DNA of 64,000 bases, taken from positions 20,792,361-20,856,360 of the forward strand of contig CM020501.1 in the NCBI GenBank assembly GCA_009823395.1, written 5' to 3'. The DNA comes from Thamnaconus septentrionalis (Eukaryota; Chordata; Actinopteri; Tetraodontiformes; Monacanthidae). The position numbers were made by a program, and so were the translations under genes. Below are positions 1 through 12,985 of the stretch, piece after piece. The number at the start of each line of letters is the position of its first letter. Within the stretch, counting starts at the first letter, position 1. The notes beneath the pieces are model-generated. The model had not been told where the DNA came from and made no database searches. It worked only from the letters and a program-made list of their open reading frames with translations.

Positions 1-331
1 TGTGCAGACTTGTAAATAATATGATACACTATAAATTGCAAAAACAGTGACATCTCCAGTTCCTGCACCCGTGAAATGAACCAGCCGAAGCAGCTGCAGC
101 GATCACACTCTCACTTAATATCATATAATTGTAATTGAACTGGTGCTCGTTTGGCAAGAGGTGAACTGCCAGTCCTTCGTCTTGTATTCGTCGTTCAGTT
201 TCTCTGCCTTCCCATTCGGCTTCTCGCGGTGACGCTAAAGCGAAGACACTGGCTCAATCGGACCTGTAGAGGGCAACAAAAGTCATGTACGTGTGGATGG
301 AGACGACGAAGAAGAAGTGGTGAAGGAAAAG
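1..331 (+). promoter_or_regulatory. MRPL45 upstream region and 5' UTR
   Basis: No coding exon is visible before the MRPL45 start. Short open frames here have no recognisable content. The stretch should hold the MRPL45 promoter and 5' leader, but the transcription start cannot be placed. A YY1-like motif overlaps the start codon at its right end (separate entry). Confidence 0.5.
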
Positions 332-337
332 ATGGCG
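329..337 (+). promoter_or_regulatory. YY1-like motif (AAGATGGCG) overlapping the MRPL45 start codon
   Basis: The nine bases match the core of the YY1 consensus AANATGGCG, with the ATG being the inferred start codon. YY1 sites at the start codon are common in vertebrate genes for ribosomal and mitochondrial proteins. Function here is inferred from motif and position only. Confidence 0.4.
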
Positions 338-3300
338 ATGTCCATGAGGAGGACGCTGGTGTCTCTCCGGAGAGCCACTTGCAGCAGTTTGAAGGTACCC
401 GAGCAGCAAAATCGACTTGTCTGCACCGAGAATCCAAAGCGACCATGACGCATTTTTTTTCTTTTCGTTTAGCGCTCTACATTGTGTCCGGTCTGTTTAG
501 GGACAGGCTAGCTGATGCTACCTATGCAATGCTAGCTTCTGCCCAGCTAATGAGACATGACAGTCAAGAGTTGTTGTGGCTTTGTATGGTTCTTCCACAG
601 GCTACTGAGGGTCCTGTTTGTTAAATTAATAAATTGTTAAATTGCTAATATCTTTAGTTTCTTCAAATTTCAATCATCCAATCCACCAAACAAGAGTCAA
701 TGGCAGGAAAAGCAGTTTGACTCGGCAGAGATTTGTCACATTTTTCAGGGGCGCAACCCAGATACTTAGCTCTGCTGCTCACCCCACAAATGCATGTTCC
801 TTACAAGTGTGGCACCATTTCAAAGGGGAATAAACAGGCTTTACAACGATATACGATGTATTTCCAAGAAGCATTGATACAACAAAGAAATAATCTACCA
901 AACACAATTTTCTTACTTTTTGTGTTATGTTTACATAGAATTATAATATTCAGATTAATGATTCTCCCACTAAACTGGTAGCTAACCCATATTTTAGACA
1001 GTTTTAGCGATTCTCCGTTTTATTTAACAAAATGTGATCAAAAACTGCATATGTATTATTTTTGTGCTCAGAATTAACTTGAATGATTCAGAAGTCAATC
1101 TCCGTATTTTAACTCTTCTGAAAGTGTTTCACTACAAGCAGCAAAATAACTGTGTGTGCTTGTGTGTGTGTGTCCTATCTCAGAGTGCCGATGCGTCCCT
1201 GGATGTTCGACACCCTGCCCCTCTCCTCCTGTCCGTCCGGACAAAGAAGCGCTACTTCATCCCCCCGACGGTAGGGATGAAGGGCCGGGGAGAGTCCAAC
1301 CCCGAGGCCAAGGCCCGAGCGGCGGGCATCGTTTTCAGGCAGGAGTACTTCGAGAGGCCCATCAACATCGCCTGTTCCGGTGGGTGCGACGTCCTCGCCG
1401 GAAGCTCTAATATGTGTTTGCTGGAATTTGCCTTGTTTCATGTGGATTTTTTGTGTTTCCAACATACTGTGTTGTGAATGATACGGGAGGTTGATGTTGT
1501 TTTATGTGACTGAGGTGGTCAGTGGCAAATAATGAGTCTGACTCTTGCAATACTGGAGTCAGTCTTACTTTGCTCAGCCTCTGAGACACTGTATACTAGT
1601 ACCCACAGTAGTCTACTAAGTATGTCAGAAATGCATGTGTTAGTTTGACCCAGCTGTGTGCAAGCTGTTCCCTCTGATTTTCACCTGTTGATGAAAACTC
1701 ATGCAGAGTGCAAATGGTCAGTTCAGGTTTGTTTTGTGTTTTTTAAACCCCTCACAGTGAACTAATCTCTACTCCTCTCGTGACAAAGAGGATTTCACTG
1801 TTAATGATTGAAATATAACTATAGCATACAGTCAGTGGAAACAGCTCAGTCACAGTCCTGTCTCCTGTCTTCACCAGCGGGAATCTTCGACCCCTATATT
1901 CCACCAGAGGGCGACGCTCGTCTCTCCACTCTGTCCAAGGAAGGCCTGAAGCAGCGAACGGAACAGATCCGGCAGAGCGCCGCCTCGCAGCTCGCGTAAG
2001 ATTATTTCTGCTTGTACTTTTGTGTTAGCTTAGTTTTTTTTTTTTTTTTATTGCTCTGATTGGTAATTTTTTAACTGAACTGCATCAAAATTGCAGATTG
2101 AGGAGTTACTGAACTGATGTACTTTACCTTTTCCCCTCCCTGTCATAAAATGATCAGGATTCGCAAAATCAAAGAGTACGACTCTCAGTTCACCACAAAG
2201 GATTTCGCCGTGCGGGCTCAAGAAATCTTCATCGAGGCTCACAGCTGCCTGGCACAGTAAGAACAAGAACTCAGCCGTCTGATTTCTCCTCGGCGCCGAC
2301 ACAGCATCGCAGTGCTGAAGAAAAAGAAAATTTTCAGTTCAAAACATTTTAGTCGGTCTTGAGTCGGCCGACAGGAAGCAGTTTCCTGTGGAACGGAGCA
2401 AACTAGACAATCGGTCGATTACTTGTTGTTGTTTTTGTTTGTTTTGCAGGTTCAACAAGGAGAAACTTCACTCCTTGGTGACGGAACGATGTTACCCTGT
2501 ACGTTCTGAACCTTCATCAGCTCGACTCTTCAGACGCACTTCCCGTATCGTCTGATTGGCCTCAGTTCAGTTTGGTGACCCGGGTCCCCTCGTGTCTCTC
2601 TGTGTTTCCAGGAGATGACCAGAGGGAACCGCTACAAGACCATCCACTGGCACTTTGTGGAGTCCCTGGAGCCGCCCAGGGTGGTGCACGCCCGCTGCCC
2701 CGACATGGTCTCCAAGGGCAACCTGTACGGTCAGGTGACCGTCCGCATGCACTCCAGACAGGTGCGACCCGCTCCTCTCCACGCTGGTGGTGATGCAAGA
2801 CCGTAAAGTCTGCTGCCACCTTGTGGACGGAGGTTTTGGTGACCGTTTGGAATCCACGTAACCGTCGTGGAGTTTCACAGAGGGAGACAGTTCCAGCCGA
2901 CTGTCTCTGGTCAGTGGGCAGATTAGAAATCACCTGAGCCTCCGTCCACCCGGTGGTGAGCAGTTTAGGGGTGAATTGTCAAGGTCGGATGAACTGTCCC
3001 TTTAAATACGAGATCCCGATGCGCCGTCAAATCACGGGAACTTGTTTTGTTTGTCCTCCGGCGCTCTTGCAGACCCTGGCTATCTACGACCGCTTCGGGA
3101 GGCTGATGCTGGGCGACGAGCAGCAGCCCAAAGACGTGCTGGAGTACCTGGTCATCGAGCGACACCTGGTCAACCCCTACAGCCGCTGGAGGCTGCACGG
3201 GAAAATAGTGCCGTCCTGGGCTCCCGCCAAAGACCCCATCATCAAGGTCAGGACTCTATGTGTCAGACGGACTGTTCTCAGAGTCCCGGGGCTCTAAACT

Positions 3301-4297
3301 GCCTCTGCACGCCACTGACTAGAGCAGTGGTTCTCAACTGGTGGAGTCTCGGGACCATATCTTGAAATTGCGACCCAACACAATTTATTCAACAAAAATA
3401 AAAACGCTAGCCCTCTTTCTGTCATGCCTAGTAAATTAGTTATTGAAATTATTGAATTGAATTGTTTGCCCTGCAAAATAAATGCCCAACATTTTATACA
3501 CATACTTTTAAATTCATTTTTTTTTAAGAGGAAATTAAAAAAGGGAGACTGCCCACAAAGCCACGAGCCAATCAAAACAGCTCCGCGACCCGCCAGTTGA
3601 GAAACACTGGACTAGATCATGCAGCCAATCAGAGGAAAGAAGTGTGTGGTGCTGTGAGACAGTCCTCAGTAGATCGTCGCTTGCAGCTGCAAAGCGCGAG
3701 ACGTGCACAGCTTTGTTTCGTCGTTATGTGACGCTTTTAATTTTGTAAATAATAAATAAATAAATAAATACTCTAAACCTATCAAACTTTGTAGAGTAAA
3801 TCACCCTTGGATTCCAAATTCCAATTTCTCCAAGACAGTGAATTTCAGCGTCTGATGCCAAATAATCATTCAAGGGTTGATAAGACAACAAAGTCGATTT
3901 GGAGGAAAATCCTGATTTGAATCAGCAGTAAAAGGAAAATGGAAGTTTTGTGCTGTAACAGCAACAATATATTTTTGTTGTGGTTCAAACTGGGTTTTTA
4001 AAACATCTGGTATCAAAAAAAAAAGGATCGTTTGGAACTGGTATCAAAATTGGCATTGTATCAAAACATTCTGAATGGTACCCAGCCCTAGTTGTGTAGC
4101 AGAGTTGTGTCTCACCAAGCTTCTCAGTGACAGGATGTGGTTCTCTCATAATTTGCACTTGCAGCATCTGATGCATCTGCTCCTCATTGTTTTCTCAGAC
4201 CGTCATGATTCCGGGGCCCGACCTCAAACCAGGCGAGGAGTTTGATGCCGTGAACCACAGCATTCCGAAACCGGAGGCAGTGCAGTGGAACAAATAG
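332..4297 (+). CDS. mrpl45: Mitochondrial large ribosomal subunit protein mL45 (MRPL45), complete, 8 coding exons
   Basis: Coding exons: 332-394, 1184-1379, 1878-1995, 2158-2256, 2450-2498, 2612-2761, 3073-3246, 4199-4297. They sum to 948 nt, or 315 residues plus stop, close to the human 306. Every junction is GT-AG and phases agree throughout. Identity rests on family blocks: [10 protein letters not shown] after the leader, [30 protein letters not shown], and [12 protein letters not shown] near residue 226. Known family role: mL45 has a Tim44-like fold in the mitochondrial 39S subunit near the peptide exit tunnel and helps attach the ribosome to the inner membrane. The first exon ([17 protein letters not shown]) is basic and lacks acidic residues, as expected of a mitochondrial targeting leader. 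Three in-frame ATGs (332, 338, 344) lie close together; the first is chosen. The gene converges on GPR179, with about 1.65 kb between stops. Confidence 0.95.
3325..3609. mobile_element. Non-autonomous hAT-like MITE in MRPL45 intron 7 (copy 1)
   Basis: The element has terminal inverted repeats: left CAGTGGTTCTCAACTGG, right CCAGTTGAGAAACACTG. It is flanked by an 8-bp near-duplication, GACTAGAG at 3317-3324 and GACTAGAT at 3610-3617 (7 of 8 match). The 285-bp length, 8-bp target duplication and CAGTGGTTCTCAA end fit Charlie-type hAT MITEs. There is no coding capacity. A related copy in reverse orientation lies at 63337-63617. Confidence 0.8.
3830..4092 (-). repeat. Dispersed repeat starting GGGCTGGGTACCATTC (copy 1)
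   Basis: Read on the minus strand this starts with GGGCTGGGTACCATTC and runs through blocks that reappear at 27570-27790, such as ATACCAGATGTTTTAAAA and CAGGATTTTCCTCCAAATC. A shorter copy is at 62648-62760. It lies in MRPL45 intron 7. The ends are not sharp and no target duplication was confirmed, so the class is uncertain; a non-autonomous DNA transposon is likely. Confidence 0.65.
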
Positions 4298-4649
4298 GCC
4301 ACTGGGTGGTGCTGCACCGCTTCAGACCTTCAGACTGTTTTTTTTTTTTTCTCTGCAGTCGCCAAACACCATTTTAAAGGTTTGGCTTTGACAGGCGAGT
4401 TCGACTGTTTTGTCGGAGCTGGTTTGTATTGGAGGTTGTGGTCTCCAGACACAGTGGACAGACAGACAGAGAGACACTCAGACTGACAGACATACAGGCA
4501 GTAGGTGAGTTCCAGGCTGAGCGAACCCATGCATCACAGCATAGCTGCTCAAATGGCTTCAGATTAGAAATGCAATCCTCAGTCAGATTTGACATCATTT
4601 CATCTCAACCCCCTGAAGATAATATGATGTGTACATGAAGAAAAAGGCA

Positions 4650-4655
4650 AATAAA
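4650..4655 (+). terminator. Likely MRPL45 polyadenylation signal AATAAA
   Basis: This canonical hexamer lies about 350 bases after the MRPL45 stop codon. A second AATAAA is at 4729-4734. Which one is used cannot be decided from sequence. Confidence 0.5.
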
Positions 4656-4739
4656 ATGTCCATTTGTATACAAACTGTATTTATTTATGACATTCACCTC
4701 CTGCAATTTAAACCTCCAGAGATACAAAAATAAACGGTT

Positions 4740-5805
4740 TCCCTCCACAGCAGTGAATGAGAACATTGGATTATTTGCAGTGTATGATATTGCATACTAA
4801 ATTAAAATCTTAATACCTATTTGACTGTATTGGGTTTTGGGGGTTGTTGTTGGTTTTTTTTTGTATGCCAACAAATTGGAAAGCTCTCGGTAATTAGCAA
4901 ACAAGCAAGCGACATTGCTCACAGGAAGAAGACGCTCCATCAACAAATCAGACACCCAGCCTCACAAACACATTAACTACATCAATGCAACAAAAATATG
5001 TTATGAAAAAATTTTGACATGTAGCTTATCCCATTTAAACGCGTTTAACTGAAAAGGTTCTGACTTTGAACAAGTCAAGTTAGCAGCTGCAACCAGATTG
5101 GAAACGCCAAAATTGAAGCACTGATACTGAAGATTTACACATTACTGTGACAACAACAGCAGTTTATCATTATTTTAATCTGTCATTTCCGTCTGTAGAA
5201 TTAGTGGAAATATCCAAAAGTCATGTGTCTTCCTCAAAAATAATATCTTGTATCTACAAAGAAAAACCCCAAAAATAAAATACACACACACACAAAAAAA
5301 ATTCATGTTCTTTACCAAAATCTCAACAGGCATTTTTAATAGACATTTTGAAAATGATTTCCATCACTGAGACTGGATATATAAACTCATCTCCCCTGTT
5401 CAAAGAAACTGTCCCATGTAACATGTCCCCCTAAAATGTAACTTCCCCAAAGTTTAAAAAAGGCTCAGATAATTTTAACAAAGGTTCTGATAGTTTAGTG
5501 ATTTTACTGTCTTTCACTCTGGTTTATGTAGGTTTAAGATAGTTTTACTGTTGAGATTTTTTAAATTATTGTTACTGAATCCAAACAACAGTAAGACCAA
5601 CCGGGCATAACAGCACCACCTGTTGTGTGACTTTTGAGGTGTGCATAGTTCTGTCTGCCGTTGTTTGAAAACAACACAATTACACAGTCACTCTTTCTTA
5701 CAAAACCCCCCATGTCAACTTTAAACGTGTAATCAGCAAATTTCAGAAATAATGGGTCTTACTTGTTGATACTGTTAAGGACCACTTGTTGGGTACTTTG
5801 CTTTA
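4740..5805. other. Intergenic region between convergent MRPL45 and GPR179
   Basis: AT-rich sequence with no convincing exon on either strand and no array or repeat that I recognise. The right part should contain the GPR179 3' UTR. Confidence 0.5.
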
Positions 5806-5809
5806 TCAT

Positions 5810-5815
5810 TTTATT
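5810..5815 (-). terminator. Likely GPR179 polyadenylation signal (AATAAA on the minus strand)
   Basis: TTTATT on the plus strand reads AATAAA on the minus strand about 130 bases past the GPR179 stop codon. This would give a short 3' UTR. More distal signals cannot be excluded. Confidence 0.4.
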
Positions 5816-5943
5816 ATAAATATCTGTACAAGATAACAGCTATTTAATCTCCCAATTGATCCACCTTGGGAATTTCTTTTTACGTGTACCTTAACACTAG
5901 TATTATTGTTGGCATCATGATTATTATTTTTTTAAGTTCTCTT

Positions 5944-8900
5944 TCAAAAGTCTGGTGGGAATACCAGAGCTTCAGCTGCACATTCTGCATCATCATCCTC
6001 CTCGTCTTCTTCAGGGATGTTCTCTGGCTCCCATGTAAAAACGTCTGAGGAATTGTCTGTGAATGAATTTGATCTGCTTCTCACCATCTCCCAAGGACAC
6101 AAAGCATCACGGCGGCCTAGGGCCACATTTTCTTTTGACTCACCTAGGCTGGTTTCTGCTACACAAGGAGTCTCATGGTTCTGTGAAATTTCATCTTTGT
6201 TGGTTTTGGAAACGTAGACTTGGCTTTCAGGTGACATTTGCGGGTCTGTTGATTCTTGAGGATAAATATGTCCTCCACCACTGTCTTGTTTTGTGATAAC
6301 TTTTGACTCCTCTGTGTCCCACGGACAAACATCAGTACGAACACTGTCCTGTTTTTTGAGAACGTTTGGTTCCTCTGTGTCCCATGGACAAACATCAGCC
6401 CGAGAACTGTCTTGCTTTTTGAGAACTTTTGGTTCCTCTGTATCCCACGGACAAACCTCAGCCTGAGAACTATCCTGCTTTTTGATGACTTTTGGTTCCT
6501 CTGTGTCCCATGGACAAACATCAGCCCGAGAACTGTCCTGCTTTTTGATGACTTTTGGTTCCTCTGTGTCCCATGGACAAACATCAGCCCGAGAACTGTC
6601 CTGCTTTTTGAGGACTTTTGGTTCCTCTGTGTCCCACGGACAAACGTCAGCCCGAGAACTGTCCTGCTTTGTGAGAACTTTTGGTTCCTCTGTGTCCCAT
6701 GGGCAAACGTCAGCCCGTTCACTGTCTTGCTTTTTGGGAACCTTTTGTTCCTCTGTGTCCCACGGACAAACATCAGCCCGAGAACTGTCCTGCTTTTTGA
6801 GAACCTTTGGTTCCTCTGCATCCCACGGACAAACCTCAGGCTGAGGACTGTCTTGCTTTTTGATGACTTTTGGTTCCTCTGTGTCCCATGGACAAACATC
6901 AGCCCGAACACTGTCTTGCTTTTTAATGACTTCTGGTTCTTCTGTGTCCCATGGACAAACCTGAGGCCGAGGACTGTCCTGCTTCTTGATTACTTCTGGT
7001 TCTTCTGTCTCCCATGGGCAAACATTTTGCTTTGAAGTTTCTTGTGTTTGTAGCTTACCCGATGCTCTTGATGTTTTGGTTTTGACTGTACTGTCTTCAT
7101 CTGCTTCCCATGGACACACATTTACTTTGACCTCCAATGTTTTAGTGTTGTCTACTGCTCTGGAATTGGCTTCATTGGTGTCCCTAGGACACACATCTGT
7201 TTGTCTTCCTTTTGGTTGTGATGCCATTATAGGGGGAGCAGAATTATCTTGCGGCCCACTCTCCCAAGGACATCTATTAATTCTTGTGTCATCTGTCCCT
7301 TCAGTCTTTACAGACTGAAGGGACAGTTGTGAGATACCTTTTGGTGGAATCATTGGTTTGTCACTGTTGGAGGGTGTGATGTCTACTTTAGCTGGCATTG
7401 GTGAGCCACAACCAGAAGAACTTTGATCTGCATTGTCCTCTTCCCATGGACAGACGTTCTCCAGATTTTTAGGCGGATCAGGGAAATCCCATTGACAACT
7501 TTCTATTGTCTTGCTGAAATGCATAACAGATGTGTTTGGTTTTGTCGCTGCTGGGTAGACAGCAGCCTTTATTGCTTGCTGTCGAAGGGGTACTGTAAGC
7601 GATCCTTTAGTCTCGATTGGATTTACGTTTTCATATACACCTTCTGCTGTGTCCCGTACATCCCATGGACAGATATTTGCATATTCACTCTCTCTAACTG
7701 TTGGCTGAGTGCTTTCTGTATTTTCCCAGGGGCATACATCAGAAGGAAGTTTTAAGGACTGTTGTGATTGTGAGTCCCTTGAGGGGTTGGAATGATAAAT
7801 AAGAGGAATATCCCGTGATTCTCGAGGACCCACGTTACTGTGGGCGCTTCCTTGCCGTCTCACGGGACCTACATCTTGCGATTCCCAAGGACACACATTG
7901 GATGGTTCATTTGCCTCTGACTCCCAAGGACAGATATCTGCTTTAAAGCTTTGCTGCTTCTTTGGTCCATCTCTGCCCTGAACAGTACCACCAATGTCCC
8001 ATGGACAAACATCTGCATGGGAAACATTGCGCAGTGGTGCAATGCGATTGCTACCTCTTCTGTGTGTTGAAGGAGTTCTACAACTGCTTGCTGTCTCCCT
8101 AGAACTTGTGCTGCTTCGTTTGCTGTTCTGCCTCGATAAAAAGACATTTTCATATGTTGCATCTTTTTGCATATCATCTACGTCCCAAGGTTGGACAGCA
8201 GATTTTACTATTACAAACCTCCTTGGGCTTCTGTCGGACGAATCCCCAGAAGACAGTCTGATGGCATTCTGCTTCACGAGGCAAGGTTTTCCATCTGTTG
8301 TGACACTTCTTTTCTGCAGGGTCTTCTTCTCTATGCTTGGATGTCTACTTGACACACTTGATTTTGGAGTTGTCAAAGCACTCTCATGGCTTTTTTGAGA
8401 CAGTGAATCCTCTTTGTGCAAGCTTCCGTCTTTACTCAATTTGCTCCCTGCGTCTATTGAGCCAATGAAAGATTTGACTGACAGCCACTTGTTAGTCGTG
8501 GTGCGTAAGGAGAAGACTCGCTGATCTTTTGCCATCTTTGTTCTTGGTGAGCCTGGTGCACTTGCAGACACTGGACTTTGCGCTTTAGGAGACTCACATT
8601 CACTTTGTACCCCCTTGTCCTCGGACGGATTCTGTTCTACAGGTGGTGCAAAGTCCCATGGACACACAAGTACCTGTGGTGATTGTGGGCAGCTTTCCTG
8701 GCTATCATGAGAATTTGCATAGGTGACCCGTTTGTGGTTTTTATCCCCCGATTGTTCTGGCTCCACTTCCCATGGACAGATTTCAGCTTTATCAAATGAC
8801 TCTGACTGAAGGGCACTCCTGGTCTGCTCACCAATGGATAGACTCTGTCGAGAGTTTGTCAGCACAGTACTGCCTCTGGTAACCTGCGGTGTGTTCTGCA

Positions 8901-11900
8901 TAGAATGGCTAGTGGTTGATGTTAAACTCCAGGACTTGTGAAGTTTTGTGTGATCAGGATGCAGAAGATTAGTATCGATTGTCAGATTTTGTGCACTTGC
9001 TGATTTGCAAACACCTGGGGGTATGTCCAAAGAGTCAGTTTCGGATCGTCGGGAAGATCGTCGGGAAGATCTTCTTGCGCTGTCCGCCGTCAAAGAGTTT
9101 CTTCCTCTGACATACTGGTAGTCACTTTGGGATTTGCGCATGCATGGTGATGGTGACGGTGTTTTTATTGAACTTTTGTAACTGATACTGACTGACACTG
9201 TATCTGTGGCACTCCTGAAAGATTCGGACTGTTTCACACTTTTGCTGTGGAAGGATCCCTCTCTCTCGTCACGACTGCACTGGCGGCTCACCGTTTCTGG
9301 GATCTCAGCAATGCGTTTGATTATAGATCTTCCCAGTGCACATCGAGAGCTTCGCTTCTTTGTCAGGTGAGGATTGTTCGCAGCCATCTTCTTTGCCTTT
9401 TGTACTTCTAGCTGAGCATATAACTTCTTCAGTTCATCCTGGTGCACATCAGAAGGCCCAGAATTAAAGGGATAGAAGGGTGGGAAATATGGAGAGAAAA
9501 AGGTAACAGAAAATAAAAAAAAGATTCTTAAAAAAAAATACACACCAAAAAACGAAACAACACGTTTTGGGATAAGAAAGGATAAATGGGAAGAGACAAT
9601 ATTATGTTTAGGTAATGGTTATGTTTACAGGTGATTTATGTCTGGAAATTATAAATCAATTATTATTATTTTATTCTAAATGTGGTCAAAGCTTACAGGA
9701 ACATTTATATTTATAATTTAAATGTGGCGTTTTGAAATTCATCAACCCTCTCCACATGATTTCCCAGCGCAAAGTGATAACATCGTTCTGAAGACAAAAG
9801 AGAGTTTACCCGAAAGTCTTCAGGGTCCACACTGGGCTCACTCCAAACTGAGCGGAAGCTGCTGTTGAGATATGAGCCAGAGCGACGGAGGTCCACTTCA
9901 TCCTCGTACACTTCTGCTGCGATCTCCTCTCTCCCAGGCTTTGACACGTAAAGAAACTAGGAAAAGACCACGCAAAAGTAAAACATATGTAACATGTTGT
10001 GAAGTTATGCACATTTTCTAAATTAATATTTTTATCCTATTGACATATATGTGCATATTTCTCTGAACGTCTCAACCAGCCTCTTGTTACAATCTGTCTT
10101 ACTGGAAAGGTGTTGTCTTGAGAGTCCATTTGCACTTTCTACAACCAACTGTGAGTACCTTGGGAATGAACAGCAGGGCCAGTGTGACAGTGATGGTCAC
10201 GTGGGTGTGTGTGAAAGAGAGCAGTAACATCCAGTCGGGATGGAGAGAGGTAAAGCTGAACCTGAGGGGGGGGGGGGGAATACACTACACGTGAGCTATA
10301 AATGACAAAAAAAATGTATCAGCGTTGAGAGAAAGGAAATCTAACTGGCCGTGTACCGGAATAGATGAAACATGGTGGAAAAAATCAGCTCATTGTGGAT
10401 GGCAAAGCCCATGTAGCGGGGCTCGTGGAAGGCTGAGGGTACAGGCCGGACGGCGGTCCACAGGGAGCTTCCCCAACACAGGAACAGAAGCTCAGCTGAG
10501 GCGAGCAAAATACAAGAATACAGAGAAATTAGCAGAGAACAAATTCATCTTAAAAGGCAGCGGGGCTACACCCTGAACAAGTCACCACTTACCAACCGCC
10601 ATCATGTAGTCCCAGCGATCCAGGTAGCACAGGTTAAAGTCCTGGCCGTCGGACGTGGTGGCCGTGACGAACACGGGGATGTTCCTGTCGCGGTTCTGCA
10701 AGACACCTACGGTCCACGCGCACAGGAACCAGCTGACCGTCATCAGCATGACCACCAAGATCCTCAGCAGATGGAAGCTGGACATGTAAGGCGCCCTCTG
10801 CGCCGTGCGCGACAGGAAGGCCTTCAGCACCCTGAGGAGAGGAGAGACGTGGGTCAGGTAGTGTCCTTTCAGACTTTCGCTTTTTTTTTTTTCCCTTTCC
10901 GGCTCTTTGTGTGCGTGAATCTCTTGGTGAAATGTGAAACTCTGCATTTTCAACGCCGCAAAAACAAATGATGATGCATAGTGACAGCTTAGTTTGCAGA
11001 AGTAAATAACAAACAAAATGGTGGAATGAGGGCAATTTGACAATTTTGGGCCCAATGACTAAAAACAGTTTGGGCCCCTGTATGCATAAATAGTGTATTA
11101 AGTTGTGGTGAATAATGTTTTTTTTAGACTTCATGGAAGTTCCTGTGTACAATTTTTTTTTTTTTTTTTAATCCAAAAGTTAATAAGCAGTTTGCAAAAT
11201 TTTGAAAGAGTATTTTGCAGACACAGTGAGGTACAGATGAGGGGACCGGAGATGAACCTACCGGTACATCTTCAGCATGACAGTGCCGTAGACGATGGAG
11301 AAGCCGAGCATCCGGACCCAGCGCAGCAAGATGCACCTGAAGGTGCTGGGCCTGAAGTTCATGATGAAGACCTGCAGAGACACTGACCGTGAGTCCAGCA
11401 GCAGTCGAGGCAGATTTACGGTGTTTTGCAGGCGGGTGAGTGCGACTTATCATCATTAACCACATATCTACAGCTGCTTTGTTTAAATGTGGCTTTCGCA
11501 TTATTGTAAGAGTCGTGTTCGGTGTTGGTCCTCTTCCTGGTTTCATATGTTTTTGCAACATCAGTCACTTAAATGTTTAAGATCATTCAAATACATCACT
11601 GAATAACTTCTTGAGGAAAACCAAGTTCAGTGTCTGCGTCCACATGCAGGCCTGATTGCTGACCAATGATTGGTCAACCACAGTTATCAGGCTTTTTTTC
11701 ACAGAGGGCCTGCTGGGAACTCCTATTTTTGTTTTCCCCTCTAGCTTTTGCTATGAAATCATCATTATCATCATCCTGCATTTACTCTGAATGTCTTTGT
11801 TTAAATATTAAAATTAGTTTCATGATCTGAAACATAAGAGTGTCATGAATGTGCAAAAAAATATCAATCAGGAGGAGGGAACACACTTTGGCACAGCAGT

Positions 11901-12928
11901 TACACACACACACACAATGTATGTTCAATACAATATGAGCAACAGTAAACAACAGTAATCCAGGAATTAAAGCTTACTGTCATGTGACAGTCGCTGATGG
12001 CTGTTAAGAGCATCAGCTAAAGTCTGGAAAAAAAGTCGGCGTGGAATCCACATTGTTGTGGTTAAATCCCGCTGTGAAGGATGAACCAAACATACGGACG
12101 TCAATGACTTGGATGTGGACGTCCTGCACTCAAAAAGGCCGAGCCAGCTCCACCAGAGGGAGGATTCCTCCGATTGGTTTGTTTGAATGCAAGGTGAAGT
12201 AATAATCCCAGAGATTCTTATCGTGGCCGTGTCTGGTTCAGTCGTTCCCACAAAACAGTGAAGCGTGACGCCGATTAACAGAACCAATGGCCGTCTCACT
12301 GTAGCCATCTGTGGTGATCACATGACTTTTTTTTGGTTATCAGCATAGAGCACAGTTTGAGCATGGTGTTTTATTGGTTGCACGTGACCCCATTTTTGCC
12401 TTGTTAACTTAAATTGTTCAGAAATGGTAGAACTCACGAGGATTCTTAACAGCCATGTTTGAACAAATCAATCACAGTTCTTTACGCTAAAAAAAAAAAT
12501 AAATCAAATGATGTTTATTTGTTTTAACCATACCTAAGCATTTTATTGGAGCCTACAGTCACTTCTTGCTTTTCAGAGGAGACCTGCTGTATTTAAAGCA
12601 GAATTAAGTTGTGCAGATCAATGTTTGGAGACGTTTACTCTGCTTGCCGACACTAGTTTTGTTCCTGCGTATCACCGCTGCAGGGAGGCTAAATGTAGGT
12701 TAGAAAATCAGGACAACTGGAGAGGGGTTTAAATTTTTTACACTCGTCGCCCAAAACACTGTAAGAATCAAACCAAAGTTCTGCTGGAGCCAGAGAGGAT
12801 ATTTACTCAAAAATATCCTTATATATCCTATATTTATTTGGATATTAAATATAGCAATGATGAAGGTCTATTAATTCGCACATCCAACTCAGAAAAAAAG
12901 TCACCACGTCATTAATCTCCAGGAAAGA

Positions 12929-12985
<57 letters not shown>

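Noticed and set aside
6268..7023. Regular short repeats suggesting a CRISPR array
   Set aside because: The units are head-to-tail coding repeats without distinct spacers, inside a vertebrate gene exon.
6412..7035. Open frame of 207 codons on the plus strand across the GPR179 array
   Set aside because: It is antisense to the 63-bp coding repeat. Because the unit is a multiple of three, any frame free of stops in one unit stays open in all. Its repeated FWFLCVPW text mirrors the sense repeat.
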